A program made the position numbers and the translations under genes. A DNA stretch of 64,000 nucleotides from Evansella vedderi (GTDB taxonomy: Bacteria > Bacillota > Bacilli > Bacillales > Salisediminibacteriaceae): the NCBI RefSeq assembly GCF_030813435.1, contig NZ_JAUSUG010000004.1, positions 216,730 through 280,729 of the forward strand. Direction: 5' to 3'. Under the pieces are notes generated by a model, which did not search any database, had not been told where the DNA came from, and was given only the letters and a program-made list of their open reading frames with translations. Positions within the stretch are counted from its first letter, which is position 1. Every line of letters begins with the position of its first letter. Below, one piece after another: positions 33,503 to 44,442 of the stretch.

Positions 33503-34780
33503 TTAAAATCCAAACCAATTTAAAGGTACTGTGATCAGTTGTGGTACGAATACAAAAATTAATAATATCCCTAGTGTTACTAAAATTAGAGGTATAACGC
33601 CCTTTGTAACTTCTTCAATTTTTAATTTTGTAATATTACACACAGCATATAAACAAACACCTATAGGTGGTGTAATTAATCCAAATGACAACAATAACAC
33701 CATAAAGATAACGAAGAATACGGGATCAATTCCTACTAATAGAACAGTAGGCATTAATATTGGAACTAATATAAATATTGCTGCAGTAGCATCCATAAAC
33801 ATTCCTACAACAATTAGAAAAACAAATAGAATTAATAATATTATTATTGGTGATTCACTAATTCCACTTATTGAGGTGGCAATCCTTGTTGGTAATCCAT
33901 CATACTCAAATATCCAACTTGCTGGTTTTGCCGTTACAGCAATAAATAGAATGGTTCCAGTTAAGCTAGCAGTGCGAAAGAAAATACTCGGAAGTTGCTT
34001 AAATCTAAGACCCTTATATACAAAAATAGAAATCAATAATGTATACAAAACTGCTATTGCAGCAGCTTCAGTAGGTGTAAAAAATCCACTTAGAATACCT
34101 CCAAGTAAAATAACCGGTGCCATTAAGGCTGGGAATGCCTTTAAAAATTCTTTACCCAGTGTTCCCACTTGGAACTTTTGATGAATTCCTATATTATTTT
34201 TTTTGCAATAAAAATAATTGTAAAACATTAAAAACAAAGCAACAATTAGTCCAGGTACTAGTCCTCCAACCAATGCAGCACTAATCGAAACACCAGCAAT
34301 AGATGCTGCAATTACCATTAATATACTTGGTGGTATGATTGTTGCTAGCATAGATGATACTAATGTTAAGGAAGCTGCGTATTGTAAAGGATAGTTGTTT
34401 CTTGTCATTGCATTAATTGTTATTCTACCAGTACTAGCAATATCCGCAACAGACGAACCTGCCATTCCCGAAAATATTAAACTAGCTAATATATTTACAT
34501 GCCCCAAACCACCCGTTAACCAACCTACTAAACTCCTGGCAAACGCAAAAATTCTTTCGGCTATTTTTCCCTCATCCATTATAATACCAGCTAAAATAAA
34601 TAGAGGTACAGCTACCATTATAAAGCTATTCATTGAACTATACATGGACTGTATAACAATACTAAACGGCACTTCTGTAAACAACAAAATTGTTAAAACT
34701 ACTGAAATACCTAAAGATATAGCTATAGGCATTCCAACTAGCATTAGGACAAAGAACATAATTAATAGGAATATTGACAT
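33503..34780 (-). CDS. dctM: TRAP transporter large permease
   Basis: A 425-aa integral membrane protein with about 12 hydrophobic segments, the DctM (12-TM) subunit of a tripartite ATP-independent periplasmic transporter, which uses an ion gradient. Typical blocks GMAGSSVADIASTG and LITPPIGVCLYAVCNI are visible. Starts 11 bp after the small subunit stop. With dctQ and dctP it imports a carboxylate or sugar acid/polyol that feeds the enzymes downstream. Confidence 0.93.
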   Translation of the reverse strand: MSIFLLIMFFVLMLVGMPIAISLGISVVLTILLFTEVPFSIVIQSMYSSMNSFIMVAVPLFILAGIIMDEGKIAERIFAFARSLVGWLTGGLGHVNILASLIFSGMAGSSVADIASTGRITINAMTRNNYPLQYAASLTLVSSMLATIIPPSILMVIAASIAGVSISAALVGGLVPGLIVALFLMFYNYFYCKKNNIGIHQKFQVGTLGKEFLKAFPALMAPVILLGGILSGFFTPTEAAAIAVLYTLLISIFVYKGLRFKQLPSIFFRTASLTGTILFIAVTAKPASWIFEYDGLPTRIATSISGISESPIIILLILFVFLIVVGMFMDATAAIFILVPILMPTVLLVGIDPVFFVIFMVLLLSFGLITPPIGVCLYAVCNITKLKIEEVTKGVIPLILVTLGILLIFVFVPQLITVPLNWFGF

Positions 34781-34791
34781 TGAATCAGCCC

Positions 34792-35286
34792 CTAAAGTAA
34801 ATCTCTATCGTATATTAAAGATTGGAATAAATTTAACATCCCTACAATTGCTGAAACTGGTATACTTAACCCAATTAACCACATTGGAAAAGACAAAACA
34901 GTACTTGTCTCATTCATATTTGCTTGCTGCTGTATCAATCCTACACCAGCCACCAACATATATGTAAAGAAGAGAAGAGTACCTAATGTGTATATATAGA
35001 GAGAGAAGTTCTTAAAAAGTTTTGGAAAGTACTTTAAAAAAACTGTGACTCTGGCAGATTCTGCTTTTCTAAACCCAATGCCAATCCCCAAAAAAATCAT
35101 CCATATGAAGATATAACGAGTCAATTCTTCCGTCCAAGGAGCCGGTTGCCCTATTAATCTACCAGTTATTTGCCATATTACAACAATAAAAATACCAATA
35201 ACCGTCAAGGTTGCTAATGTATCGGATATCTTATTGATAATATTAAATAACACTCTAACTCTACTACTAAACTCACCCCTCACCAT
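34792..35286 (-). CDS. dctQ: TRAP transporter small permease
   Basis: A 164-aa four-helix membrane protein of the DctQ family (VIGIFIVVIWQITGRL, PWTEELTRYIFIWMIFLGIG with the conserved Trp-Thr-Glu-Glu). It pairs with DctM in the membrane. AAGGAG eight bases before ATG 35286 selects this start over a TTG two codons earlier. It follows dctP after a perfect hairpin at 35319-35364 that probably lowers its expression relative to the binding protein. Confidence 0.9.
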   Translation of the reverse strand: MVRGEFSSRVRVLFNIINKISDTLATLTVIGIFIVVIWQITGRLIGQPAPWTEELTRYIFIWMIFLGIGIGFRKAESARVTVFLKYFPKLFKNFSLYIYTLGTLLFFTYMLVAGVGLIQQQANMNETSTVLSFPMWLIGLSIPVSAIVGMLNLFQSLIYDRDLL

Positions 35287-35318
35287 CTTCAAAACTCCTT
35301 TTAATTTAATGTAATAAC

Positions 35319-35364
35319 TACCTCCGGAAGTTACCGGCCTGCAACCGTTTTCATTCCGGAGGTA
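35319..35364 (-). terminator. Attenuating hairpin between dctP and dctQ
   Basis: TACCTCCGGAA and TTCCGGAGGTA form a perfect 11-bp stem with a 24-base loop. On the minus strand no long T-run follows, so it more likely limits read-through or protects the dctP message than fully terminates. Such hairpins commonly give excess binding protein over permease. Confidence 0.6.
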
Positions 35365-35386
35365 TTTAATGTAGTTCTATTACTGT

Positions 35387-36433
35387 TTATTCACTTTTTC
35401 CAACAAACTCGAGTACCTCTGCAAAGAATTCATCGTTTTTAATTAGCTCTTTAAATTTAGGATAGGCTTCCATGGATACTTCAACAAACAATTGCTGTTG
35501 TTCTGGAGTTAATTCGTTAACTTCCATTCCTTCTGATACAAGTGTATCGACTGTTGTTTGAAATTGGCCTTGGTCATAATCCCATTTCCAGCTTTGAAGT
35601 TCTTTTGTTGCATCAAGTAATATTTGCTGCTGTTCAGAGGAAAGGCTATTAAACTTATCATCGTTAATACCAACAATCCAACCATCAGCCATATGGTTTG
35701 AGATTGTTAAATAATCATTAACTTCGTAAAACTTAGTTGCTAAAGCTACATCTACAGGGTTTTCCTGTCCATCTATTGTTCCGAGCTGCATCGCGTTATA
35801 AACTTCACCGAAATCCATTGGTGTTGTAACTGCACCAGTTCCCTTAAAGAACTCTACCCATAAAGGATTATTAGGAACTCTTAACCTTAACCCTCTTAAA
35901 TCCTCTGGTTCATAAATCGGATTTCTGGAATTAGTAATCTGTCTAAAATCACGAGTCCAATACCCTAGACCTTTAATTCCTAAATCTGAAATACTCTCAA
36001 TTAACTTATCTCCAGGTTCACCATTTAAAAAGGAAAAAAATTGATCACTGTCATCAAATAGGTACGGAATACTAATTGCACTAAACTCCGGTTTAAAGTT
36101 CGCATAAAGAGAGGTTGATAAAACTAACATATCTATACTGCCTTCACCTAATTGTCTAATACCTGCGGAGGGGTCAGCCCCGTATAAAGTACCATTAGCA
36201 TGTACGTTTATTTGAATAGTTCCACCACTTTTTTCACTTACTACCTCTGCAAATTCTTTTGCGGCAACAGTTATTGATGAGGAATCTGGGTCAGGTGTTG
36301 ATAGATTGAAAGTAACCTTAGAATCTCCATTATCAGAATCCCCTGTGCCATCACCACCACTTTCAGCGTCACCACATGCTACTAAGACTACGAATAGACA
36401 AACAAATAAACCGGTTGTAAGAAACTTCTTCAC
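35387..36433 (-). CDS. dctP: TRAP transporter substrate-binding lipoprotein
   Basis: A 348-aa DctP-family binding protein. The N-terminus MKKFLTTGLFVCLFVVLVACG is a lipoprotein signal with the lipobox LVAC, so the mature protein is tethered outside the membrane by its Cys. The family blocks GYWTRDFRQITNSRNPIYEP, the GLRLRVPNN loop and MDFGEVYNAMQLGTIDGQENP are intact, including the Arg that holds a substrate carboxylate. That suggests a sugar acid or other organic acid. Start is GTG behind AAAGGGGG. First gene of the operon after the regulator. Confidence 0.93.
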   Translation of the reverse strand: MKKFLTTGLFVCLFVVLVACGDAESGGDGTGDSDNGDSKVTFNLSTPDPDSSSITVAAKEFAEVVSEKSGGTIQINVHANGTLYGADPSAGIRQLGEGSIDMLVLSTSLYANFKPEFSAISIPYLFDDSDQFFSFLNGEPGDKLIESISDLGIKGLGYWTRDFRQITNSRNPIYEPEDLRGLRLRVPNNPLWVEFFKGTGAVTTPMDFGEVYNAMQLGTIDGQENPVDVALATKFYEVNDYLTISNHMADGWIVGINDDKFNSLSSEQQQILLDATKELQSWKWDYDQGQFQTTVDTLVSEGMEVNELTPEQQQLFVEVSMEAYPKFKELIKNDEFFAEVLEFVGKSE

Positions 36434-36455
36434 ATTATTTCCCCCTTTGAATGTT

Positions 36456-36469
36456 TGAAAGCGTTTTCC
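36456..36469. promoter_or_regulatory. cre site (CcpA catabolite repression)
   Basis: TGAAAGCGTTTTCC matches the catabolite-response consensus TGWAANCGNTNWCA except for the last position. It lies 23 bp upstream of dctP, downstream of the likely promoter, where bound CcpA would act as a roadblock. It predicts glucose repression of the operon. Confidence 0.75.
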
Positions 36470-36540
36470 GAATGCTTCAAAAAAATCAGTCTCCCTCGGA
36501 AAGTTTTTTGAATTTTCGGTGTTGATGTAATCTTATCACA

Positions 36541-36562
36541 TGGTGGTAATTTCCTTCAATAT
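36541..36562. promoter_or_regulatory. Putative RpiR operator, copy 1 (dctP promoter)
   Basis: TGGTGGTAATTTCCTTCA, identical to 33431-33448, followed by ATAT. On the minus strand it overlaps a possible -35 TTGAAG, with TAAGAT 18 bases downstream as -10. The neighbouring RpiR-type gene (36592-37458) is the probable ligand-controlled repressor or activator. Confidence 0.7.
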
Positions 36563-36591
36563 TTTTTTAAAAAAAATGAAAAAATAATTCT

Positions 36592-37458
36592 TTATAACTT
36601 TTTTCCTACCGTAGACCTTTTTGTTTTTTCTAAAACCTCTGTGAAATATTCATGTCTTTGGTTAGTAATGGCTGCAACTAAAATATCTATAGTAGTTAAC
36701 TGAGCTATTCTAGAAACGGCATCTGTTCTATACAAAGTTTCTTTTGCTGCAGTATGTAATATAATATCGGAGATTTTTGTCATTGGAGATTTAGATGCAT
36801 TTGTAATACAAATTAAGGTAGCACCTGTTTCCTTTGCTAATTTCATTGCATTTAGAACATCCCTATTGGAACCAGTATGAGAAATTCCTAATACAACATC
36901 GCCTTTGTTCAGTAAACTAGCTGACATAGTTTGTAGTATTGAATCACTATATGTAATTACCTTTACACCTAACTTCAATAGCTTATGTTGCGCATCTTTT
37001 GTTACAACACCCGAAGCACCTGTTCCATATATTTCAATTAAATTTGCATTGAGCAAAGCGTTTACTGCTTTCTCTAGTTCTTCTTCTTTTAATACTTCTA
37101 ATGAATCATAAAGGACTTGAATATTTGATTGAAATATTTTTTGTTTAATTGTAGTAATGTTATCTTCCTTTTCAATATCATCATTACTTATTACCTTTTC
37201 GGGTGTCATTACCTCTTTAGCTAAATGTATTTTTAAATCCTGAAACCCTTTATAACCTAGTCTTTTACATAGTCTGACCACAGACGATTCACTAGTATTA
37301 CTTCTTTCAGCAACTTCTGTTATTGAGAGATGAATAATTTCTTCTCTATTTTCCTTAATAAATTCTACAATTTTTAGTTCCGAGGCTCTTAACTTTGCCA
37401 TTGTTACATCAATACGAGAAAAGAACCCTGGATTATCATTAACGTTAAGTTCTCTCAC
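36592..37458 (-). CDS. RpiR/MurR-family transcriptional regulator
   Basis: A 288-aa regulator with an N-terminal helix-turn-helix (about residues 20-90: SITEVAERSNTSESSVVRLCKRLGYKGFQDLK) and a C-terminal SIS phosphosugar-binding domain (about 130-260: IEIYGTGASGVVTKDAQHKL, GISHTGSNRDVLNAMKLA). Such proteins sense sugar phosphates and control the neighbouring catabolic operon. Start GTG behind GGGGAGA. It is transcribed in the same direction just upstream of dctP, and two identical 18-bp candidate operators lie in the operon. Confidence 0.92.
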   Translation of the reverse strand: MRELNVNDNPGFFSRIDVTMAKLRASELKIVEFIKENREEIIHLSITEVAERSNTSESSVVRLCKRLGYKGFQDLKIHLAKEVMTPEKVISNDDIEKEDNITTIKQKIFQSNIQVLYDSLEVLKEEELEKAVNALLNANLIEIYGTGASGVVTKDAQHKLLKLGVKVITYSDSILQTMSASLLNKGDVVLGISHTGSNRDVLNAMKLAKETGATLICITNASKSPMTKISDIILHTAAKETLYRTDAVSRIAQLTTIDILVAAITNQRHEYFTEVLEKTKRSTVGKKL

Positions 37459-37935
37459 TTCATTCTCCCCTTTTTAATTTATTTTCAGATAATCATATTC
37501 TATAATAATAATTCTAATAATAAAATAGAAAATATATCTATTTGGTCAGGATGAATTTATATACTATCCGTTTATTTATTACTTTAAAAATTATCCAAAA
37601 GGATTTATTGTAAATCGAAAATTAATAATAAGTCAGCTTAAATATAATCATTCCAACACACCGCTCACTGTTCCATGAGTGTTTATACTTGTTTATACTT
37701 GTTTATTTGTTTAATCATTCTTCGGTATATCCCTTTGTATCTTTATAATGGATTCCTCACCAAATAAACAAACATCTTTACGACAATAGATTAATAAAAC
37801 TTTGTCTATTTCATGTAATCTAAGTAAAATTCCCATTGTTTTCAATATTTTTCATAAAAACTAATTGTAATCATTTATAGACCAAGCTATTAGTATTTCT
37901 TTGCCTTTCAAACAGCAGTATACGTAGGAAACATG
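37459..37935. other. AT-rich intergenic region upstream of the regulator
   Basis: No gene supported. The direct repeat TTTATACTTG occurs twice at about 37681-37702. The rpiR promoter must lie near 37480-37560 on the minus strand; I see only weak candidates. Confidence 0.35.
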
Positions 37936-38240
37936 CTAACCTAAACCTTTAACAATAGCTTTCAAAAGGACATACGTATCAATAGTGATGACAGGAATTT
38001 GATTATCCACCGCTTAATTTATAAGCGGAGCGAACATTTCCTTATTTATGGCTTGGACAATTATGCCATCGCCGTTTGCTGCTATCGCCATATCCAATAG
38101 CATCACTTGTTCCTCCGGATTAGAGATGCTGTCAACTTTTCATTTAGTAACTCCATTCCTTTTTACCTCCCTTAGTAAAACTGGCTCATTTAATTCCGTG
38201 GGTTTGATGAAAACTTGCGTTATCCGATTTTTGTTATCAA
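37936..38240 (-). pseudogene. Sugar ABC transporter binding-protein remnant
   Basis: A minus-strand frame reads DSISNPEEQVMLLDMAIAAN, GDGIIVQAINKEMFAPLI, then a stop codon, then AVDNQIPVITIDTYV, the conserved centre of RbsB/LacI-type periplasmic sugar-binding proteins. At least two in-frame stops interrupt it and both ends are missing. It suggests that another sugar uptake system was once carried here or that this is what remains of the flank at an older insertion. Confidence 0.75.
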
Positions 38241-38315
38241 ATTTAAACAGTGTGAAAAAACAATAATTTCAGTACAGAACGTGTCAGTTAGCCATCATTC
38301 TACAATCAAATTGTT

Positions 38316-39029
38316 CTAAGTTTTGTGTTTATTTCCTTTTTGTTTTTGTCTTGTATCAGCTTTAGCAATAGCATCAATAATATCTTTACCGTATTTTTCT
38401 CTTGAATAGCTCCGCCTATAATCAAACAGATTGATTTTATTGTTCTTCACACATTGAACTAAATCAGCGATTTTTTCAGCCAATTCATTAGAGAAAAAAT
38501 CTCCTGTAAGCATTAGTTCAAGCTCCTTTATAATTCTGCCCGTTCTGTCCAATGGCATATCGATCATATCGATATCTTCTTCGCATACTTCCTTAGTCAT
38601 TTTATCTAATTTTTTCAGTTCAACATCTACCGGTTCCGTCTCTTTTTTATGTAGTCCAACTCGAGCTCTACCTTCCTTACTAGGCTCTTCCACATATTCT
38701 TCAATTAATTTACGGGGTATTGAATCAAAACTTTTTCTAATACCCAGATTGTAGATAATTAGATTTAGCACATCAACCAACTCATCATCACTACCGAGAA
38801 GTTTACCATCCCGCAGCATTTCCCATTTCTCAGGCAAATAACCTTGTACCAACGCATAATTCACCAATTGCGGTTCTAGTTGCAGCTCCAGCTTGGGTCT
38901 AGATTGCTTATATTCATATTCCTGTTTGTAAATTTCACGTAATTGACCTTCAGAATACCCCAAACCCTTTAATATTTCTTGTTCCTCTTTTACTCTTCTA
39001 CGATAGTAGGTTTCAAAATTTTCTTCCAC
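38316..39029 (-). CDS. Unknown soluble protein of the integrase module
   Basis: A 237-aa, highly charged, mostly helical protein (starts VEENFETYYRRRVKEEQEIL; includes LNLIIYNLGIRKSFDSIPRK and CEEDIDMIDMPLDRTGRIIK). No membrane segment, no motif I recognise. Start GTG 39029 lies eight bases after AGAGAGG; a GTG three codons earlier is the alternative. Divergent from the 61-aa gene at 39197 and close to the active integrase, so it is probably specific to the youngest element. Confidence 0.6.
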   Translation of the reverse strand: MEENFETYYRRRVKEEQEILKGLGYSEGQLREIYKQEYEYKQSRPKLELQLEPQLVNYALVQGYLPEKWEMLRDGKLLGSDDELVDVLNLIIYNLGIRKSFDSIPRKLIEEYVEEPSKEGRARVGLHKKETEPVDVELKKLDKMTKEVCEEDIDMIDMPLDRTGRIIKELELMLTGDFFSNELAEKIADLVQCVKNNKINLFDYRRSYSREKYGKDIIDAIAKADTRQKQKGNKHKT

Positions 39030-39196
39030 CTTTAACACCTCTCTTCTGGTATAGGGGTCGAAACCTTAGTTTTTTATAAGAATCCTGGATTTCTATATCG
39101 TTACCAGTAACAACTTTGTATAATAGATAAAAATCCAAAAAGTTACAAAGTCAAATCTGCTATTCTTAGTTAGACAATGATTCAGGTGGTGAGACC

Positions 39197-39382
39197 GTGA
39201 ATAAAACTATTCAACACAGTTATCTATTAAAAACAGGAGAAACTGTAATATTTAAGACCAATATGTTGCCTAAGGAGATTCAGTCCTTGCCTGTTTTTTC
39301 AAATCAGTATGAGTTTTATAAATACTTTCGTGATAGAGGTTATTGGATAGAAATCGACTTAATCATTAAAAAAGGGCACTGA
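39197..39382 (+). CDS. Small hypothetical protein
   Basis: A 61-aa protein (MNKTIQHSYLLKTGETVIFK ... FYKYFRDRGYWIEIDLI), soluble, with a compact strand-strand-helix look. GTG start behind CAGGTGGTGAG. Divergent from the 237-aa gene across about 160 bp. No family recognised; it may be a regulator or accessory factor of the element. Confidence 0.5.
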   Translation: MNKTIQHSYLLKTGETVIFKTNMLPKEIQSLPVFSNQYEFYKYFRDRGYWIEIDLIIKKGH

Positions 39383-39598
39383 ATCTGTCTTAAACATTTA
39401 ATTGAAGGGGCCTTTCGTTTCACCTTTATCATCATATTTTATGTTTTTTGCTTACATTTCCCCTAACTTTAAGATGTGCTTTGAGAAAAATCTCCATGCA
39501 GGGTTATCTTGTATTTTGAATTTCACTCTCCAATCTCAAGAATTCAAGTATTTGTATCAAAGAGAAAGCTCTTCTTTCATTACTTCCTTAGCTGATCA

Positions 39599-39742
39599 TT
39601 ATCCCTTACTCTCTTTCCCTTTTTTACGGTTTTTATAGTTTTCAATTACTTGTTCCATCTCTTTAATGATCTGTGAGGAAGACTTAATTTTAATTCGTTT
39701 GAATATGGGAACCACCTTGCTACTTTTGTTCTGCATTTCCAT
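39599..39742 (-). CDS. Very small basic protein next to the integrase
   Basis: A 47-aa frame (MEMQNKSSKVVPIFKRIKIK ... ENYKNRKKGKESKG), basic and amphipathic. The ribosome binding site is excellent (GGAGGGAAGG three bases before the ATG, nine before a second ATG). It faces the integrase gene across 255 bp. It could be an excisionase-like or DNA-bending helper, which small basic proteins at this position often are, but it has no recognisable helix-turn-helix. Confidence 0.5.
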   Translation of the reverse strand: MEMQNKSSKVVPIFKRIKIKSSSQIIKEMEQVIENYKNRKKGKESKG

Positions 39743-39997
39743 TCACCTTCCCTCCTCGTATAACTATTTTAGACAGATAAAATCAATGTACCTATTTTTA
39801 TGAAAGATTAATGTTATTTATTAAGCCCCAGGGTGGAAGCAATCCCTTTTTCTGAATTCACCCTAATTTTACCATAATGTTTGTAAATCATGACCCTTCA
39901 ACCATTCCCTTTCAAAAGTCGAAAGACGAATGATATCTCCTTTAATGGGAATAATGGTATTTTGTAACATATCATTTTAGGAAAGCGAGGTTATGAA

Positions 39998-41212
39998 ATG
40001 AAAGGACACATCTTTAGAAGAGGTTGCACCTGCAAGAAGAAGAGAAAATGTACTTGTGGTGCTAAATGGGCTTTTGTCGTAGACGTCGGAATAGACCCCC
40101 TTACTGGCAAAAGAAAGCAAAAGACAAGAAGTGGTTTTCGAACCCACGAAGAAGCCAAAACCGCTGCGGCCACGTTTATTTATGAGTTAAACGAAGGAAC
40201 CTATGTGGAAGAAACGGTTCAAACCTTCAGCGACTTTGCAAGAGAGTGGCTCCCCATTTACAGTGAATCGAAAGAGGTCAAGCCAGGAACCATTCGCGTC
40301 CGTCTCCATGAAATCGGAAAATTGTTACCCTACTTTGCGCAATTAAAACTAAAAGACATCACAAGAAAAATGTACCAAGATGCTCTTAACGATTTAGTGG
40401 CTCAAGGGTATTCCGATAGGACCAGGGAAGGAATTCATCAAACAGGAAGAATGATTTTCCGAAAGGCATTGGAGCTGGAGGTAATTAAGAAGGATCCGAC
40501 AGAGTTTGCTTATGTAAAAAGGGAGAAGAAGACCATTGAACAGCTGGAGGAAGAGGAAGTTCCTAAGTACTTGGAAAAGGAAGAGCTTGCCTTGTTCTTA
40601 GAAACCGCTAAAAATGCTGGGTTAGAACTTGATTACTTGGTGTTCCTTGTTCTTGCCTATACAGGAATTCGTGTTGGAGAATTAGTCGCACTCAAGTGGA
40701 AAGACATTGACTTCCTGAACCACACCATTAGCATTACGAAAACGTATTATAATCCCAATAATAATACAAGGAACTATCAGTTAGTAACACCAAAAACGAA
40801 AAAGTCACGACGAAAAATTGTGGTCGATGAAGTGGTCATTAACGCCCTAAAGAAACACAAAGAAGTACAAAAGAAAGTCATGGAACAAATCGGTAACGAT
40901 TACTACAACCACGACTTTATCTTTGCCAAAATGGAAAGGCAACATGGTTATCCCATTGTCATTAAGACGGTACAAAACCGAATGGCTCGGTTACTTACCT
41001 TGGCAGATTTAAACCAAGAACTAACGCCACACAGCTTAAGACATACGCACACGTCCCTTCTTGCTGAAGCCGGTGTCTCACTGGAGCAAATCATGGACCG
41101 ATTGGGCCATACGGATGACCAAATTACGAAAAATGTCTACCTTCATGTGACGCAAGAAATGAAAAAAGAAGCCTCTCAAAAGTTCGCTGAACTCATGAGA
41201 AGCCTCCATTAA
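39998..41212 (+). CDS. int: Tyrosine recombinase (groEL-site integrase), 404 aa
   Basis: A complete integrase and the parent type of the decayed tails across the island. The N-terminal arm-binding domain has the Cys-rich CTCKKKRKCTCGAKW; then a core-binding domain; then the catalytic domain with Arg in TGIRVGEL, Lys in the following beta turn, HSLRHTH, GHTDD and Tyr in KNVYLHV. It ends 60 bp before the att core at the 3' end of groEL and just before arm sites GTTAGCAAAATGTTAGCA. The shared GAAAGCGAGGT upstream of this gene and of 22998 suggests a common leader. It should still be able to recombine the cores in the array. Confidence 0.93.
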   Translation: MKGHIFRRGCTCKKKRKCTCGAKWAFVVDVGIDPLTGKRKQKTRSGFRTHEEAKTAAATFIYELNEGTYVEETVQTFSDFAREWLPIYSESKEVKPGTIRVRLHEIGKLLPYFAQLKLKDITRKMYQDALNDLVAQGYSDRTREGIHQTGRMIFRKALELEVIKKDPTEFAYVKREKKTIEQLEEEEVPKYLEKEELALFLETAKNAGLELDYLVFLVLAYTGIRVGELVALKWKDIDFLNHTISITKTYYNPNNNTRNYQLVTPKTKKSRRKIVVDEVVINALKKHKEVQKKVMEQIGNDYYNHDFIFAKMERQHGYPIVIKTVQNRMARLLTLADLNQELTPHSLRHTHTSLLAEAGVSLEQIMDRLGHTDDQITKNVYLHVTQEMKKEASQKFAELMRSLH

Positions 41213-41221
41213 TTTTACCTC

Positions 41222-42945
<1,724 letters not shown>

Positions 42946-43000
42946 CTATTATCCTATGTAGGTAATATTTTAGTTGAATTTTTTGATAGACAAGAGTGAA

Positions 43001-43285
43001 TTAGCCAATAATAGCTAATACGTCACTTTCACGAAGGATCAAGTATTCCTTGCCTCCGTATTTTACTTCAGTACCAGCGTATTTAGAGAAGATAACAGAG
43101 TCACCCTCACTAACTTCTAGCGCCACACGCTCACCATTGTCAGTCACACGACCTGTACCAACAGCAACTACTTTACCTTCTTGTGGCTTTTCCTTTGCAG
43201 AATCAGGAAGTACGATTCCACTAGCTGTTTTTTCTTCTTGCTCTACCAACTCAATAACAATACGATCTCCTAATGGTTTTAACAA
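43001..43285 (-). CDS. groES: Co-chaperonin GroES
   Basis: A 94-aa co-chaperonin lid ([16 protein letters not shown] ... [18 protein letters not shown]) with the mobile loop [27 protein letters not shown] nine bases upstream and the family N-terminus select TTG 43285; an in-frame TTG three codons earlier would overlap the ribosome binding site. First gene of the heat-shock operon. Confidence 0.96.
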   Translation of the reverse strand: MLKPLGDRIVIELVEQEEKTASGIVLPDSAKEKPQEGKVVAVGTGRVTDNGERVALEVSEGDSVIFSKYAGTEVKYGGKEYLILRESDVLAIIG

Positions 43286-43359
43286 GGAAAACAACCTCCT
43301 TTAATAATGTTTATTGCGAACTAGCTTTAAATCTAGTTTGCATTTTTAAATTTTGTTAT

Positions 43360-43386
43360 TAGCACTCACATTAGTTGAGTGCTAAC
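43360..43386. promoter_or_regulatory. CIRCE operator (HrcA)
   Basis: TTAGCACTC-N9-GAGTGCTAA is a perfect match. It lies 75 bp upstream of groES, with TATAAT-like sequence just before it on the minus strand. HrcA binds here and releases at heat shock. Confidence 0.97.
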
Positions 43387-43715
43387 ACAGTTATTATAAT
43401 AATCAAATGGATTTTTTTTTGCAAGTATTTTAAATGATTTTTTTGAAAAAAATTTCATGTATAAATCCACATTATAATATCGTCTGTTCTTATTTTATTT
43501 ATACCTTCCATTTGCCCGTTTTTTCAAACCCTCTAAGATGTCATTTCTATAAAAATGCATAACTTATGGTACAATAATTACCGTTAGCAAAAATAAATGT
43601 ACATTCCCTTTCATATAAATTAAAGGTCAAGTCCAAATTCTATTCACTGCCTATAATAAAAGAACAAGATGGGTGAATACAAATTTAAACATTTTTTACA
43701 AAGGAGACACGGCAC

Positions 43716-44442
43716 CTTGACAAAACGTTATTGGCTTATACTTATTAGTTTTATATTCATGCAACTTGCCACTTCCTTAATTACTGTTCCTATTTTATTA
43801 GCTCTAGGAGTCGGGGATTCAATGGAGGAACTCCTAGGATTGTCCATGGTGATTACATTTTCAATAGGTTTTTTGGTAATACTCCTCTTAGCAATCAAAG
43901 GAAATCCAAAAGATGAATTCTCAAGGAATCGATATGGGACAGGGGACACCATTCTTTGGTGTATTATTGGTTTTTTCATGGCTTATGCTGCTCAAATCAC
44001 TGCAGCACTCATTCAACAGTATCTTTTTGGTATTGAGCCAGGATCAGAGAATACTCAGTTAATTGTTGACTTAGCTACTGCTGTTCCATTAATGATTATT
44101 GTTGTTGCTATTCTCGTTCCAATTATGGAGGAGATTGTTTTCAGGATGGTTATTTTCGGAAGCTTATATAAGCGCTTTGGCTTTTGGATTGCAGCATTAC
44201 TTAGCGGTTTTATCTTCGCTGTTGTCCACTTAGACTTCGAAAATCTACTCGTATATTTACTGGCAGGTGTTGTATTTGCCTACCTTTATGTTAAAACAAA
44301 GCGTATTATCGTTCCAATCATAGCTCATGTAGGGATTAATTCTTTCGTTATGATTGTTCAAGTAGTATTTGGTGAGAGGTTACAGCGCTTCTTAGAAGAA
44401 GTGGAAAATTTACAGGCTATATTTATTGGAGGATTATTTTAA
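43716..44442 (+). CDS. ydiL: CPBP/CAAX-family membrane protease (YdiL-like)
   Basis: A 241-aa membrane protein of the CAAX-protease/bacteriocin-processing family. Motifs: EEIVFRMVIFGSLY (Glu-Glu-x3-Arg) and FAVVHLDFENLLVY (His), then HVGINSF. About eight hydrophobic helices. It matches B. subtilis YdiL in position and pattern. AAAGGAG upstream and the homologous N-terminus (KRYWLILISFIFMQL) favour TTG 43716 over the ATG at 43669. Divergent from groESL; the next gene overlaps its stop codon. Confidence 0.85.
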
